Positions 1 to 8,025 are shown, numbered from the stretch's first letter. The stretch: DNA of 15,823 bases from Draconibacterium orientale (GCA_022736595.1 DZDC01000036.1:1-15823), one strand, 5' to 3'. The notes: generated by a model from the sequence alone, not told the origin. Numbers and translations: made by a program.

Positions 1-26
1 AAAAAAGGCTACAAGTGCAGCCTTTT
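1..26 (-). terminator. Intrinsic terminator downstream of pepD
   Basis: Positions 3-10 (AAAAGGCT) and 19-26 (AGCCTTTT) form a perfect 8-bp stem around an 8-base loop. Read on the minus strand, the stem is followed by a run of T (positions 6 to 1). It starts about 20 bases past the stop codon of the dipeptidase gene, as expected for a rho-independent terminator. The window edge cuts the T-tract, so its full length is unknown. Confidence 0.75.
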
Positions 27-46
27 CCAATTAAGTAGGTTTACCT

Positions 47-1507
47 CTATTTATCTGAAACGTTTTTCACGGTTTCCAAAAGGAAATCCCAGAATTTTTG
101 AACGGTTTCGATGTTTACTTTTTCGTCTGGAGAGTGAGGATAACGAATGGTAGGTCCAAAACTGATCATATCCCAATTAGGATAAACATCGCCAAGTAGT
201 CCGCATTCTAAACCAGCATGAATGGCTCTAATTTCTGGTATTTTACCGTATTTATTCTTGTAAATATGTTGCATTTCGGTGAGAATGGGCGAATTTGGAT
301 TGGGTTTCCAACCTGGATACCCGCCTTCAAGATTCACATCAGCGCCTGCCAATTCAAAAACGCTTTTAAACATTTCGCCCAAATCATCCTTGGCCGAATT
401 TACCGAACTTCTCAACAAAGCAGCAATAAGCACTTGGTTTCCTTTGGATTGCACGATAGCCAAATTGGTTGAAGTTTCAACCAAACCAGCCATATCATCG
501 CTCATACGCATCATACCATTGGGGGCCGCTTGAATGGATTTGATGATTCTCCACATGCTGTCTTCATCCATCATTTGAGCAGGAGCGGCCACTTTTTTAG
601 CCGAAAATTTCAAATCTGGCTCCTTAACATGAAGCTCATTTTTCACCATTTCTTCAAATTTGGCCAAACATTTCATCAATTCATCGGTACCCACTTTAGG
701 CAAAAGACACACTGCAAAGGATTCGCGAGGAATGGCGTTGCGAAGGCTTCCACCCTGAATACTTGCAATGCGAAGACCATGTTTTTCGGCAGCTTTTTTG
801 ATGAACCTAAACAAAATCTTATTGCTATTGCCACGACCTAAATGAATATCTACACCAGAGTGACCTCCTTTTAAACCAGTTACAGCTAGTTCTATTCCTT
901 CCATTTCAGCAGGAACTGCTTCCAGTTTTACATTGAAAGTAATGGCAGCATCTATGCCACCTGCACAGCCAATATACAATTCACCTTCGTCTTCAGAGTC
1001 AAGGTTCATCAGAATATCGCCTTTCAAAAGACCTGGTTTTAAGCCAAAAGCTCCCGTCATCCCTGTTTCTTCATCGCAAGTAAAAAGGGCTTCAAGAGGT
1101 CCATGAGGAATATTTTTAGAAGCCAAAAGCGCCATAGACGCAGCCACTCCCATTCCATTATCAGCTCCAAGAGTAGTTCCACGAGCGGTTACCCATTCAC
1201 CATCAATATAAGCGTCAATGGGATCGGTTTTGAAGTCGTGTTTAGTATCACTATTTTTCTGAGGAACCATATCCAAATGGCCTTGAAGAATAATGCCCTT
1301 TTTCTTTTCCATACCTGGAGTAGCTGGCTTGCGAATGATGATGTTACCTACTTCATCCTTAATGGTTTCAAGGCCTAAGCTTTTTCCAAAATTCAACATA
1401 AATTCTTGAATTTTGTCTTCGTGCTTCGAAGGACGCGGCACTTGGGTTAAACTGTAAAAATGGCTCCAAATTTCTTTGGGTTCAAGGTTTAAGATTTCTT
1501 TACTCAT
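47..1507 (-). CDS. pepD: Cytosolic Xaa-His / non-specific dipeptidase (PepD, M20C)
   Basis: Zinc aminopeptidase that splits unblocked dipeptides, including carnosine-type and Xaa-His substrates, in the cytosol. The 486 residues match the family length (E. coli PepD has 485), and every expected metal or catalytic residue is visible at a constant offset from E. coli: H77 and D79 (GHLDMVP), the bridging D116 (ADNG), E146 and E147 (CDEETG), D170 (NLDSE) and H458 near the C-terminus. GGHSGVDI (214-221), in the lid/dimerisation domain, and HAGLECG (430-436) are also typical of M20C. No signal peptide is seen. ATG start; the 173-base upstream gap holds the terminator of the preceding MFS gene, so pepD probably has its own promoter. 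The family assignment is firm; exact substrate preference is inferred from the family. Confidence 0.96.
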   Translation of the reverse strand: MSKEILNLEPKEIWSHFYSLTQVPRPSKHEDKIQEFMLNFGKSLGLETIKDEVGNIIIRKPATPGMEKKKGIILQGHLDMVPQKNSDTKHDFKTDPIDAYIDGEWVTARGTTLGADNGMGVAASMALLASKNIPHGPLEALFTCDEETGMTGAFGLKPGLLKGDILMNLDSEDEGELYIGCAGGIDAAITFNVKLEAVPAEMEGIELAVTGLKGGHSGVDIHLGRGNSNKILFRFIKKAAEKHGLRIASIQGGSLRNAIPRESFAVCLLPKVGTDELMKCLAKFEEMVKNELHVKEPDLKFSAKKVAAPAQMMDEDSMWRIIKSIQAAPNGMMRMSDDMAGLVETSTNLAIVQSKGNQVLIAALLRSSVNSAKDDLGEMFKSVFELAGADVNLEGGYPGWKPNPNSPILTEMQHIYKNKYGKIPEIRAIHAGLECGLLGDVYPNWDMISFGPTIRYPHSPDEKVNIETVQKFWDFLLETVKNVSDK

Positions 1508-1628
1508 GCTTATCGTGTTTTAAAATTAATAATTGTAAAAAAAGAATAATCAGGAAGGTTCTGATGTAAAAATTAGGTTGGCTAAAGTACAATATTTGAA
1601 ATTGAAATATTGACTTTTTTAAACAAAA
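1508..1628. other. Upstream region of pepD
   Basis: AT-rich non-coding DNA between the pepD start and the terminator of the MFS gene. On the minus strand the only promoter-like string I see is TACTTTAG (1589-1582), a 7 of 8 match to the Bacteroidota -7 consensus TAnnTTTG, 75 bases before the start codon. No TTG lies at the expected distance, so the promoter call is weak. The same nine bases GCTAAAGTA (plus strand, 1581-1589) recur upstream of the MFS gene at 3120-3128. Confidence 0.3.
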
Positions 1629-1662
1629 AAATGGTCATATCTATTGACAGAAATGGCCATTT
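1622..1662 (-). terminator. Intrinsic terminator of the MFS transporter gene
   Basis: Arms 1629-1638 (AAATGGTCAT) and 1653-1662 (ATGGCCATTT) pair over 10 bp with one G-T wobble, around a 14-base loop. On the minus strand the hairpin runs directly into a T-rich tract (about 1630-1622). It begins 19 bases after the stop codon of the transporter gene and separates it transcriptionally from pepD. Confidence 0.7.
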
Positions 1663-1680
1663 ATTTTTCAATGAAAGAAT

Positions 1681-3078
1681 TTATTTCTTATTTGGAAGAT
1701 CTAATCCGTAACCATGTTTACGGTCAACTGCTTTCAATACAAAGCTAAGGATAAAGGCTAGAACGCCAAAACCAGCAAAGATTAATTCAGTAACAGTATA
1801 ATTATACTTTACACCTTCAACTCCAGCTGAAATTTGCTCTGAAACACCTGGATTTGAAGCAGATAAAGCCCAGCCTATTAAGATAGGAACTGCAAGTAAA
1901 CCAATATTCTGAATCCAGAAAATCAAACCATAAGCTGATCCTAAATAACGATCTTCAACAATTTTTGGAATGGAAGGCCACATGGAAGCAGGAACCAAAG
2001 AAAATGCGGTACCTAAAACCACAATAATAAGAATAGCTACAGTGGCACTGAATGATTCAGCAGGAATCAAAGCAAATAACAAATGGCTTATGGTTAATAA
2101 AATAGCTCCAAAAATCATCATGGTGGCTCCTTTTCCTTTGACATCTAAGAAGTATCCAATGATGGGAGTTAAAATCATAGCTCCAATTGGAAAATAACTA
2201 AAATAGGCAGCAGCATCAATAATACTCACATTAAGTTTACTGGCTAGCATATCAGTAGCAAATTTTTGAAATGGAAAGATTGCTGAATAGAAAAGAACGC
2301 AAAGACTTGCAATTGCAAGAAAACCCGGATTGGTAATAATTTTTCCAAGGTCGCTAATCTTAAATTCGTCTTCAGGGCTGGTTCCAGTATCACCCGTTTG
2401 CTTATCTAAGGCACGATCCATAAAAGTATAAATAAAGAAGGTAATAAAACCAATGGACAAGAATGCTAAACCCATATAAACTGCATTAGAGGGACCTCCA
2501 TTTTCTGCAGAACCAAAGATAGGTGATAAACGAAATACTGCAAACACTCCTAAACGAGCAATGGCCATTTCAAGACCCATAGCTAAAGCCATTTCTTTGC
2601 CTTTAAACCACTTAACAATAGTTTTGGAGACAGTAATACCTGCCATTTCTACCCCTACTCCGAAAATTGCAAATCCTAGAAAGGCAAGCTTTGCAGAAGA
2701 AGGCACTACAGTCCAAAATGAACCTAAAGAATTAGCTAAATTAGAAGCAGCAAAGGCATCTGTTAGAGCATAAAATTTGATAAATGCACCCAATACCATC
2801 GTAATACCAGCAGTGATAAGAGTAAATCGAATTCCCATTTTATCTAGAATTACCCCAGATAAAATCAAGAAGAACGCAAATACATTGAGAAAAAACTCTG
2901 AACCTCCTAGCATTCCAAATACCTCTGGAGTCCATTTATAAATCTTTTCCATTTCAGTTTGAAATGGCGCCACCACATCTACGAAAAAATATGCAAAAAA
3001 CATGGTCGTAGAAATGAGTAAAAGTGCAATCCAACGAGCAATTTGAGAATCTCGTAATGAAGCTTTTATTGTTTCCAT
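1681..3078 (-). CDS. MFS transporter, MFSD1-like
   Basis: Polytopic inner-membrane permease of the major facilitator superfamily, 465 residues with about 12 hydrophobic segments and no signal peptide. The loop 2-3 motif A appears as GVILDKMGIR (75-84), and a second copy is recognisable in the C-terminal half (GYFLDVKGKG, 308-317), the usual MFS internal duplication. A hydrophilic stretch around 222-245 fits the central cytoplasmic loop. The overall pattern (RWIALLLIS near the N-terminus, KTIVKWFKGKEMALAMG at 152-168, FYSAIFPFQKFA at 263-274) resembles the Bacteroidota MFS proteins related to animal MFSD1, a lysosomal dipeptide carrier; this is from memory, not a search. The next gene downstream is a cytosolic dipeptidase, which fits peptide uptake, but the substrate remains inference. 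Own terminator downstream; ATG start. Confidence 0.85.
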   Translation of the reverse strand: METIKASLRDSQIARWIALLLISTTMFFAYFFVDVVAPFQTEMEKIYKWTPEVFGMLGGSEFFLNVFAFFLILSGVILDKMGIRFTLITAGITMVLGAFIKFYALTDAFAASNLANSLGSFWTVVPSSAKLAFLGFAIFGVGVEMAGITVSKTIVKWFKGKEMALAMGLEMAIARLGVFAVFRLSPIFGSAENGGPSNAVYMGLAFLSIGFITFFIYTFMDRALDKQTGDTGTSPEDEFKISDLGKIITNPGFLAIASLCVLFYSAIFPFQKFATDMLASKLNVSIIDAAAYFSYFPIGAMILTPIIGYFLDVKGKGATMMIFGAILLTISHLLFALIPAESFSATVAILIIVVLGTAFSLVPASMWPSIPKIVEDRYLGSAYGLIFWIQNIGLLAVPILIGWALSASNPGVSEQISAGVEGVKYNYTVTELIFAGFGVLAFILSFVLKAVDRKHGYGLDLPNKK

Positions 3079-3169
3079 AAAAAATTGTTTAATTGTTTAC
3101 CTGTTTATAAAAATAAGGTGCTAAAGTATAAAAATATAAGTACGCAAATAGTAACCTTTTGAAATATTT

Positions 3170-3925
3170 TCAACCATGTATATAGGATAAATCTCGTACA
3201 TCAAAAGTCCTAATTTCCGCTCCTATTAGCATTCGTAAAAACCCAAATTCATCAATTCCTAATATTTTACCTTCAACGATTTTTTCATCAATTTTGTAAT
3301 TTTTCCATTGGTTTTTACGATACAGTTTACCTAAATAATCATCAATTAATTGCTTGTATTCTTGATTATTAATCATGCTATAACGTTTTTCAAGATGATG
3401 CAGTATTTTTTCAAACACTTCGTCTAAAACAACGGAATGATTGCAAATTTGAATCAACGAAATTGGATTTATTAGTGAATCTTCAAACTGCAGTTGATTT
3501 ACATTGATACCCATTCCTACAATCGAGTTTTCAACTAAATTTCCGTTCAATTGATGTTCAATAAGTATCCCTGCCAATTTTTGGTCTGAATAATAAATAT
3601 CATTCGGCCACTTAACTTGAAGCAAACTAGGATTCGGCACCAATTCCTGCAACGCATCAATGATAGACAAAGAAAGGGCTGCTGATAGTTTAAATTGATC
3701 AATGGCTTGTAAATAAGTATGTTGCAAAAACAAACTAAAAAGCAGATTTTGACCTTTTTCACTTTCCCACTTGCTTCCTGCTTGACCCATTCCCTGGGTT
3801 TGAAAAAGGCATCGTACAATTCCATTATTCGACCAATCTCCACCATTAACCTTTTCTTTTACAAAGCTTTGGGTTGAGTTACACGTTTCCAAAAAAATGC
3901 TGTGCCGAAATAATTTTGAGGTCAT
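3170..3925 (-). CDS. birA: Biotin--[acetyl-CoA-carboxylase] ligase (monofunctional)
   Basis: Activates biotin to biotinyl-AMP and attaches it to the acceptor lysine of biotin-carrier domains such as that of acetyl-CoA carboxylase. The 251 residues begin directly in the catalytic domain: the N-terminal helix-turn-helix of E. coli BirA is absent, so no repressor role is expected. Visible motifs are CNSTQ (15-19), the biotin-loop region FQTQGMGQAGSKW (41-53), KWPNDIYYSD with the catalytic K105 (105-114), and GMGINVN (137-143). The C-terminal SH3-like domain follows (about 205-251, including EGKILGIDEFGFL). The loop reads G-M-G-Q-A-G where E. coli has G-R-G-R-R-G. Divergent from rsfS; the intervening 107 bases carry promoters for both. 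The ATG start gives a normal length. The symbol follows family usage. Confidence 0.93.
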   Translation of the reverse strand: MTSKLFRHSIFLETCNSTQSFVKEKVNGGDWSNNGIVRCLFQTQGMGQAGSKWESEKGQNLLFSLFLQHTYLQAIDQFKLSAALSLSIIDALQELVPNPSLLQVKWPNDIYYSDQKLAGILIEHQLNGNLVENSIVGMGINVNQLQFEDSLINPISLIQICNHSVVLDEVFEKILHHLEKRYSMINNQEYKQLIDDYLGKLYRKNQWKNYKIDEKIVEGKILGIDEFGFLRMLIGAEIRTFDVRDLSYIHG

Positions 3926-3964
3926 TCAAATCTAAAAAATGGTTAAAACTCGCTTCCTTTGCGT

Positions 3965-3996
3965 CCAAAGTAGGTTACGCCTTGCAGGACTGACAA
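3965..3996 (-). promoter_or_regulatory. Candidate birA promoter
   Basis: On the minus strand TTG (3996-3994), a 21-base spacer and TACTTTGG (3972-3965, 7 of 8 to TAnnTTTG) lie 40 bases before the birA start codon. Spacing and position suit a Bacteroidota sigma-factor promoter, but the -7 box is imperfect. It interleaves with the rsfS promoter on the other strand. Confidence 0.4.
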
Positions 3997-4011
3997 AATT
4001 AGTTAATTTTG
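3982..4011 (+). promoter_or_regulatory. Promoter of the rsfS-ftsH-LUD-cdsA-psd operon
   Basis: TTG at 3982-3984, a 19-base spacer, then TAATTTTG at 4004-4011: an exact match to the Bacteroidota consensus TTG-N19-TAnnTTTG. Transcription would start near 4016-4018, giving a leader of only about 15 bases before the rsfS ATG at 4033. This is the clearest promoter in the window. Confidence 0.7.
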
Positions 4012-4032
4012 CACCTTATTATAAATTTATAG

Positions 4033-4392
4033 ATGATTAAGAAGAAGATTAGTTCAGATAAGATGGCCGCATTAGTGGTGGAAGCCATTGAAGATCGTAA
4101 AGGTGAAAACATTAAAGTATTGGATCTTAGAAAATTGGATCATGCTGTTACCGATTTTTTCGTAATATGTGATGCTCAAAGCAGCACTCAAGTTAATGCA
4201 ATTTTTGAAAGTATTGACGAAAAAATTAAGAAAAAATTGGGCGAGGATCCTTATGCTGTTGAAGGCACGCAAGAAGGTTTATGGATTTTGATGGATTATG
4301 TAAACGTTGTGGTACATATTTTTAAACCCGAAACCAGAAATTTTTATCGACTCGAAGCACTTTGGGCCGATGCAAAATCAGTTAACATTTAA
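4033..4392 (+). CDS. rsfS: Ribosomal silencing factor RsfS
   Basis: RsfS (older name RsfA, DUF143/Iojap family) binds protein L14 of the 50S subunit and blocks joining with 30S, lowering translation when nutrients are scarce. At 119 residues it is a full-length single-domain member. Typical blocks are VLDLRKLDHAVTDFFVICDA (45-64), the mid-protein AQSSTQVNAI and the C-terminal EGLWILMDYVNVVVHIF followed by RNFYRLEALWADA. First gene of a five-gene plus-strand operon: it follows the strong promoter at 3982-4011 and ends 14 bases before ftsH. The rsfS-ftsH pairing is familiar from Bacteroidota genomes (general knowledge). ATG start just after the predicted transcription start. Confidence 0.95.
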   Translation: MIKKKISSDKMAALVVEAIEDRKGENIKVLDLRKLDHAVTDFFVICDAQSSTQVNAIFESIDEKIKKKLGEDPYAVEGTQEGLWILMDYVNVVVHIFKPETRNFYRLEALWADAKSVNI

Positions 4393-4406
4393 TTGAATTA
4401 AAACGG

Positions 4407-6479
4407 ATGGATCAAAACGAAAATAAAAATCAAGACAAAAATCCAAATCCATTTAAAAGTCCCAATCCTAAAAAGGGCTTTAATTTTTACTGGATTTACG
4501 GTATCATCATCGCTGTATTCATTGGATTACAATTTCTAGGCTCCAATGTTCCTACTGAAAACCTCATTCAGAAAGGCCAACTCATCGAAATGCTGCGCAA
4601 AGGCGATGTGGCCAAACTCATTATTGTAAACAAAGATGAGTATGCTGAAGTTTACGTAAAGCCAGAAGTTACAGGAAATTACGAAAAGCTAAAAGATCGA
4701 AGCAGTAGCCCATTTGGCGGCAGCAATCCCCATTTTATTTACAATGGCGACCTTGAAAACATGGGTGAACTTATAGATAAAGTTCAAACAGAGCAAGGCA
4801 TAGCTGAAAATGAACGAGTTTACATTACCAAAGAAAGCCGTGTTGACTATACAGGACAAATCATTAGTTGGCTTTTACCTTTAGGGTTGATTATCCTTTT
4901 TTGGGTTTTCATTATGCGTCGTATGGGAGGTGGAGCTGGTGGTGGCGGAGGCCAGATTTTCAATATTGGAAAATCCAAAGCACAGCTTTTCGATGGAAAT
5001 TTAAAAGTCAATGTCACTTTTAACGATGTAGCCGGTTTGGACGAAGCGAAAGTGGAGATTATGGAAATTGTTGATTTCCTAAAAAATCCAAAAAAATACA
5101 CCGAACTGGGTGGAAAAATACCCAAAGGAGCATTGCTCGTGGGGCCTCCCGGAACTGGAAAAACATTAATTGCTAAAGCTGTTGCAGGCGAAGCCAAGGT
5201 TCCTTTCTTTAGCTTATCTGGAAGCGATTTTGTAGAAATGTTTGTGGGTGTGGGAGCAAGCAGAGTTCGTGACTTATTTAAAACTGCTAAAGAAAAAGCG
5301 CCTTGTATCGTGTTCATCGACGAGATTGACGCTATTGGACGTGCAAGGGGTAAAAACCAAATTACAGGGGCCAATGACGAGCGTGAAAATACTTTAAATC
5401 AACTTCTTACTGAGATGGATGGTTTTAGCGACAATGCAGGAGTTATCATACTGGCCGCTACAAACCGCGCTGATATTTTAGACCGTGCCTTGATGCGTGC
5501 AGGTCGTTTCGATCGTCAAATACATGTTGAATTGCCCGATCTAACTGAACGTGAAGCCATATTTAAAGTACATACTCAAAAACTTAAGGTTGACAAAAAC
5601 CTTGATCTTAACATGTTAGCCAAACAAACCCCTGGTTTCTCAGGAGCTGATATTGCTAATGTTTGTAACGAATCGGCCCTTATTGCAGCGCGTAGAAATG
5701 GCAAAGAAATTATCAAACAAGACTTTATGGATGCCATTGACCGTATTATTGGCGGTTTAGAAAAGCGTTCAAAAATTATTACTCCCCACGAGAAAAGCGT
5801 GATTGCACACCACGAGGCGGGTCACGCTTCTGTAAGTTGGCTACTCGAACATGCCAACCCTTTGGTAAAGGTTACCATTATTCCAAGAGGTAGAGCTTTG
5901 GGAGCTGCTTGGTACTTGCCCGAGGAAAGGCAAATTACCACTTATGAGCAAATGTTTGACGAGATGACAGCAACCTTAGGAGGAAGAGCCGCTGAAGAAC
6001 TTATTTTTGGTAAGGTTTCTACAGGTGCTTTAAACGACTTAGAAAAAGTTACTAAACAAGCATTTGCAATGATTGTGTACTATGGTCTTGACTCAAAATT
6101 GGGCAATATCAGCTATTACGATAGCAGTGGACAGCAAGAATATTCTTTCTCGAAACCATATTCTGAAAAGACTGCTGAATTAATTGACAATGAGGTACAT
6201 CGGATGGCTGAGGAAGCTTACTCAAGAGCCAAAACCATACTTTCAGATAACATCGATAAGCTTAAACTTTTGGCTACCAAACTACTTGAGGAAGAAGTAA
6301 TTTTCGCTGAAGACGTAGAAAGTATTTTTGGCCCTCGCCCCTATGGCGACCGTCAATTGGAAACCGCTCGTGATGTAAGTAGAGAATACAAAAGCCAAAA
6401 AGAACGTAAAAATTCCGCTTCTGAAAAAGAGGAGATTTCAACCGAAAGCCAAGATCAACCTGACACCACTAATCCTTAA
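4407..6479 (+). CDS. ftsH: ATP-dependent zinc metalloprotease FtsH
   Basis: Membrane-anchored hexameric AAA+ protease that extracts and degrades misfolded membrane proteins and regulatory proteins. Order along the 690 residues: an Asn/Lys/Pro-rich cytoplasmic tail (1-25), TM1 (about 27-44), a periplasmic domain (45-148), TM2 (about 150-170), a Gly-rich linker (174-182), the AAA+ module with Walker A GPPGTGKT (246-253), pore loop MFVG (278-281), Walker B IVFIDE (301-306) and second region of homology ATNRADILDRALMRAGRFDR (351-370), then the M41 peptidase with zinc site HEAGH (469-473) and third ligand D544 in NDLEKVT. The tail after about 655 is charged and probably disordered. All catalytic residues are intact. 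It follows rsfS by 14 bases and precedes the LUD gene by 10. Being co-transcribed with cdsA and psd suggests coordination with membrane synthesis (inference). Confidence 0.98.
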   Translation: MDQNENKNQDKNPNPFKSPNPKKGFNFYWIYGIIIAVFIGLQFLGSNVPTENLIQKGQLIEMLRKGDVAKLIIVNKDEYAEVYVKPEVTGNYEKLKDRSSSPFGGSNPHFIYNGDLENMGELIDKVQTEQGIAENERVYITKESRVDYTGQIISWLLPLGLIILFWVFIMRRMGGGAGGGGGQIFNIGKSKAQLFDGNLKVNVTFNDVAGLDEAKVEIMEIVDFLKNPKKYTELGGKIPKGALLVGPPGTGKTLIAKAVAGEAKVPFFSLSGSDFVEMFVGVGASRVRDLFKTAKEKAPCIVFIDEIDAIGRARGKNQITGANDERENTLNQLLTEMDGFSDNAGVIILAATNRADILDRALMRAGRFDRQIHVELPDLTEREAIFKVHTQKLKVDKNLDLNMLAKQTPGFSGADIANVCNESALIAARRNGKEIIKQDFMDAIDRIIGGLEKRSKIITPHEKSVIAHHEAGHASVSWLLEHANPLVKVTIIPRGRALGAAWYLPEERQITTYEQMFDEMTATLGGRAAEELIFGKVSTGALNDLEKVTKQAFAMIVYYGLDSKLGNISYYDSSGQQEYSFSKPYSEKTAELIDNEVHRMAEEAYSRAKTILSDNIDKLKLLATKLLEEEVIFAEDVESIFGPRPYGDRQLETARDVSREYKSQKERKNSASEKEEISTESQDQPDTTNP

Positions 6480-6489
6480 TAATTAACTC

Positions 6490-7152
6490 ATGTCAGATAC
6501 CACCTCCCGTGAACAAATACTAAAAAGGGTGCGCAATGCTAGCATGAAACCCATCGAAAATCCATATTCTGATGTGGATTTAGATTCTAATGTGTATATG
6601 GAATCGGAGGAAGATTTGGAGGTGATTTTTGCCGAGGAGTTATCCAAAGTAAATGGACAGTTTATTTATTGTGAAAATGAACAGGAGTTAAGGATTATTC
6701 TGCACAGTATTTTTGTTCAAAATCAGTGGACTTCTGCATTGGTAAAAGATGCCGGAATTTCAAATATTCTGGATCAAATCAAAATTCAAAGTTTTGGCAA
6801 GCTTTCAGATTATACCAAAGTTGACGTAAGCCTCTCCTCTTGTGAAGCTTTGATTGCCCGCCTTGGAAGTGTTTTGGTGAGTTCTGCAAACAAGCTCGGA
6901 AGAAGGGTTAACTTCATTGGAGATACTCATATTGTACTTGCTCATAGGCATCAAATAGTTGAATCAGTAAAGGATGCCATGAAACTTATGGAAGAAAAAT
7001 ACGGTAAAACATTGCCCAGTATGGTCAGTGTGATGACGGGTCCTAGCCGAACAGCCGATATTGAAAAAACCTTGGTAATGGGAGCCCATGGGCCAAAACA
7101 ATTGATGGTAATCCTTTGTGAAGAGAATTTTTTTGATGTTGTTGCCCCATAA
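6490..7152 (+). CDS. LUD domain protein, LutC-like
   Basis: A 220-residue member of the LUD (LutB/LutC, formerly DUF162) family. The diagnostic C-terminal part is clear: SSCEALIARLGSVLVSS (116-132), the VNFIGDTHIVLAHRHQIV stretch (about 140-157), and MTGPSRTADIEKTLVMGAHG near the C-terminus. In LutABC, LutC takes part in oxidising L-lactate to pyruvate with iron-sulfur partners LutA and LutB; neither is encoded here, and this protein has no cysteine cluster. It sits between ftsH (10 bases upstream) and cdsA (27 bases downstream) in a housekeeping operon, a position I recall for Bacteroidota, so a role in lactate use is doubtful and its actual function is unknown. No signal peptide or membrane segment. 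ATG start fixed by the short gap. Confidence 0.85.
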   Translation: MSDTTSREQILKRVRNASMKPIENPYSDVDLDSNVYMESEEDLEVIFAEELSKVNGQFIYCENEQELRIILHSIFVQNQWTSALVKDAGISNILDQIKIQSFGKLSDYTKVDVSLSSCEALIARLGSVLVSSANKLGRRVNFIGDTHIVLAHRHQIVESVKDAMKLMEEKYGKTLPSMVSVMTGPSRTADIEKTLVMGAHGPKQLMVILCEENFFDVVAP

Positions 7153-7179
7153 AAATCAATACCAAACTTAAAACTGCTG

Positions 7180-8001
7180 ATGAAGAAAACCAAAGAAATT
7201 ATTACCCGAACCATCACCGGAACTGCTTTGGTTCTTGCAATTCTGTTTGCCATTATTTCTGGAGGGCTTTATTTCTCAGCCTTCTTTTTACTTATTGCTG
7301 TTTTGGGTGCATTCGAGTATTTTCGAATGTTAAAAGGCTCCACTTCAAACCCTCAAATAATTGTAGGTACTCTTTTTACTGCCTTAACCTTTATTCTATT
7401 AAGTTTGGCAGCCCAAAACTATATTCAGTATAAATACTTGTTTATTATCGTTTTAATGTGGTTTTTCATTCCTATTCGAGAGCTTTATCGTAAGCAAGAA
7501 AATCCCATTGCCAATATTGCAACCACTCTTTTTGGAATCATCTATTTAGGAGTTACTCTGGGATTAATCCAATTTATGTTTTTGCCTCAAGGCACTCCAC
7601 ATCCTTATATTTGGGTTTTGGCCATGTTTGTAATTTTATGGACTTCAGATACTTTTGCTTATCTAAGTGGTATTAGATTTGGAAAACACCGACTTTTTGA
7701 ACGTATTTCACCTAAAAAATCATGGGAAGGATTCTTTGGTGGATTAGCGGCATCATTGGTTGCAGGATATTTATTCTCACTATTTTTTATTGAATTTCAA
7801 TTGTGGCAATGGCTTGCCTACGCATTGATTATAAGCGTTGCTGGAGTATTTGGCGATTTGGTGCAAAGCCTATTTAAACGTAGCCTAGGAATCAAAGACA
7901 CGGGCACCATTCTACCCGGTCATGGGGGAATACTAGATCGGTTTGATGCAGTATTTTTTGCTGTTCCCGCTGCCGTTGCTTTTATTTGGTTTTTTATATA
8001 G
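7180..8001 (+). CDS. cdsA: Phosphatidate cytidylyltransferase CdsA
   Basis: Integral membrane enzyme that makes CDP-diacylglycerol from phosphatidic acid and CTP, the branch point for phosphatidylethanolamine and phosphatidylglycerol. It has 273 residues and roughly seven or eight hydrophobic segments. The PROSITE-type CDS signature is complete at 230-256 (S-LFKR, IKDTG, PGHGGILDRFD), with the Asp pair that binds metal and CDP-DAG; ISPKKSWEGFFGG (176-188) is the other conserved block. Start ATG 27 bases after the LUD gene; an N-terminal KKTKEIITRTITG precedes the first membrane helix, as usual. The next gene, psd, acts two steps later in the same pathway; the intermediate enzyme, phosphatidylserine synthase, is not in the window. 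Confidence 0.97.
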   Translation: MKKTKEIITRTITGTALVLAILFAIISGGLYFSAFFLLIAVLGAFEYFRMLKGSTSNPQIIVGTLFTALTFILLSLAAQNYIQYKYLFIIVLMWFFIPIRELYRKQENPIANIATTLFGIIYLGVTLGLIQFMFLPQGTPHPYIWVLAMFVILWTSDTFAYLSGIRFGKHRLFERISPKKSWEGFFGGLAASLVAGYLFSLFFIEFQLWQWLAYALIISVAGVFGDLVQSLFKRSLGIKDTGTILPGHGGILDRFDAVFFAVPAAVAFIWFFI

Positions 8002-8025
8002 CTTTGCATTTCTAAATTCACATAT

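Noticed and set aside
3923..3934. TAGATTTG (minus strand, 3934-3927), an exact TAnnTTTG match just before the birA ATG
   Set aside because: It would place transcription initiation inside the start codon, and no TTG lies 17-23 bases upstream; the candidate at 3965-3996 is better placed.
4847..5374. 175-residue ORF antisense to ftsH
   Set aside because: Its composition is that expected from the reverse frame of conserved AAA+ codons; ftsH is intact on the other strand.
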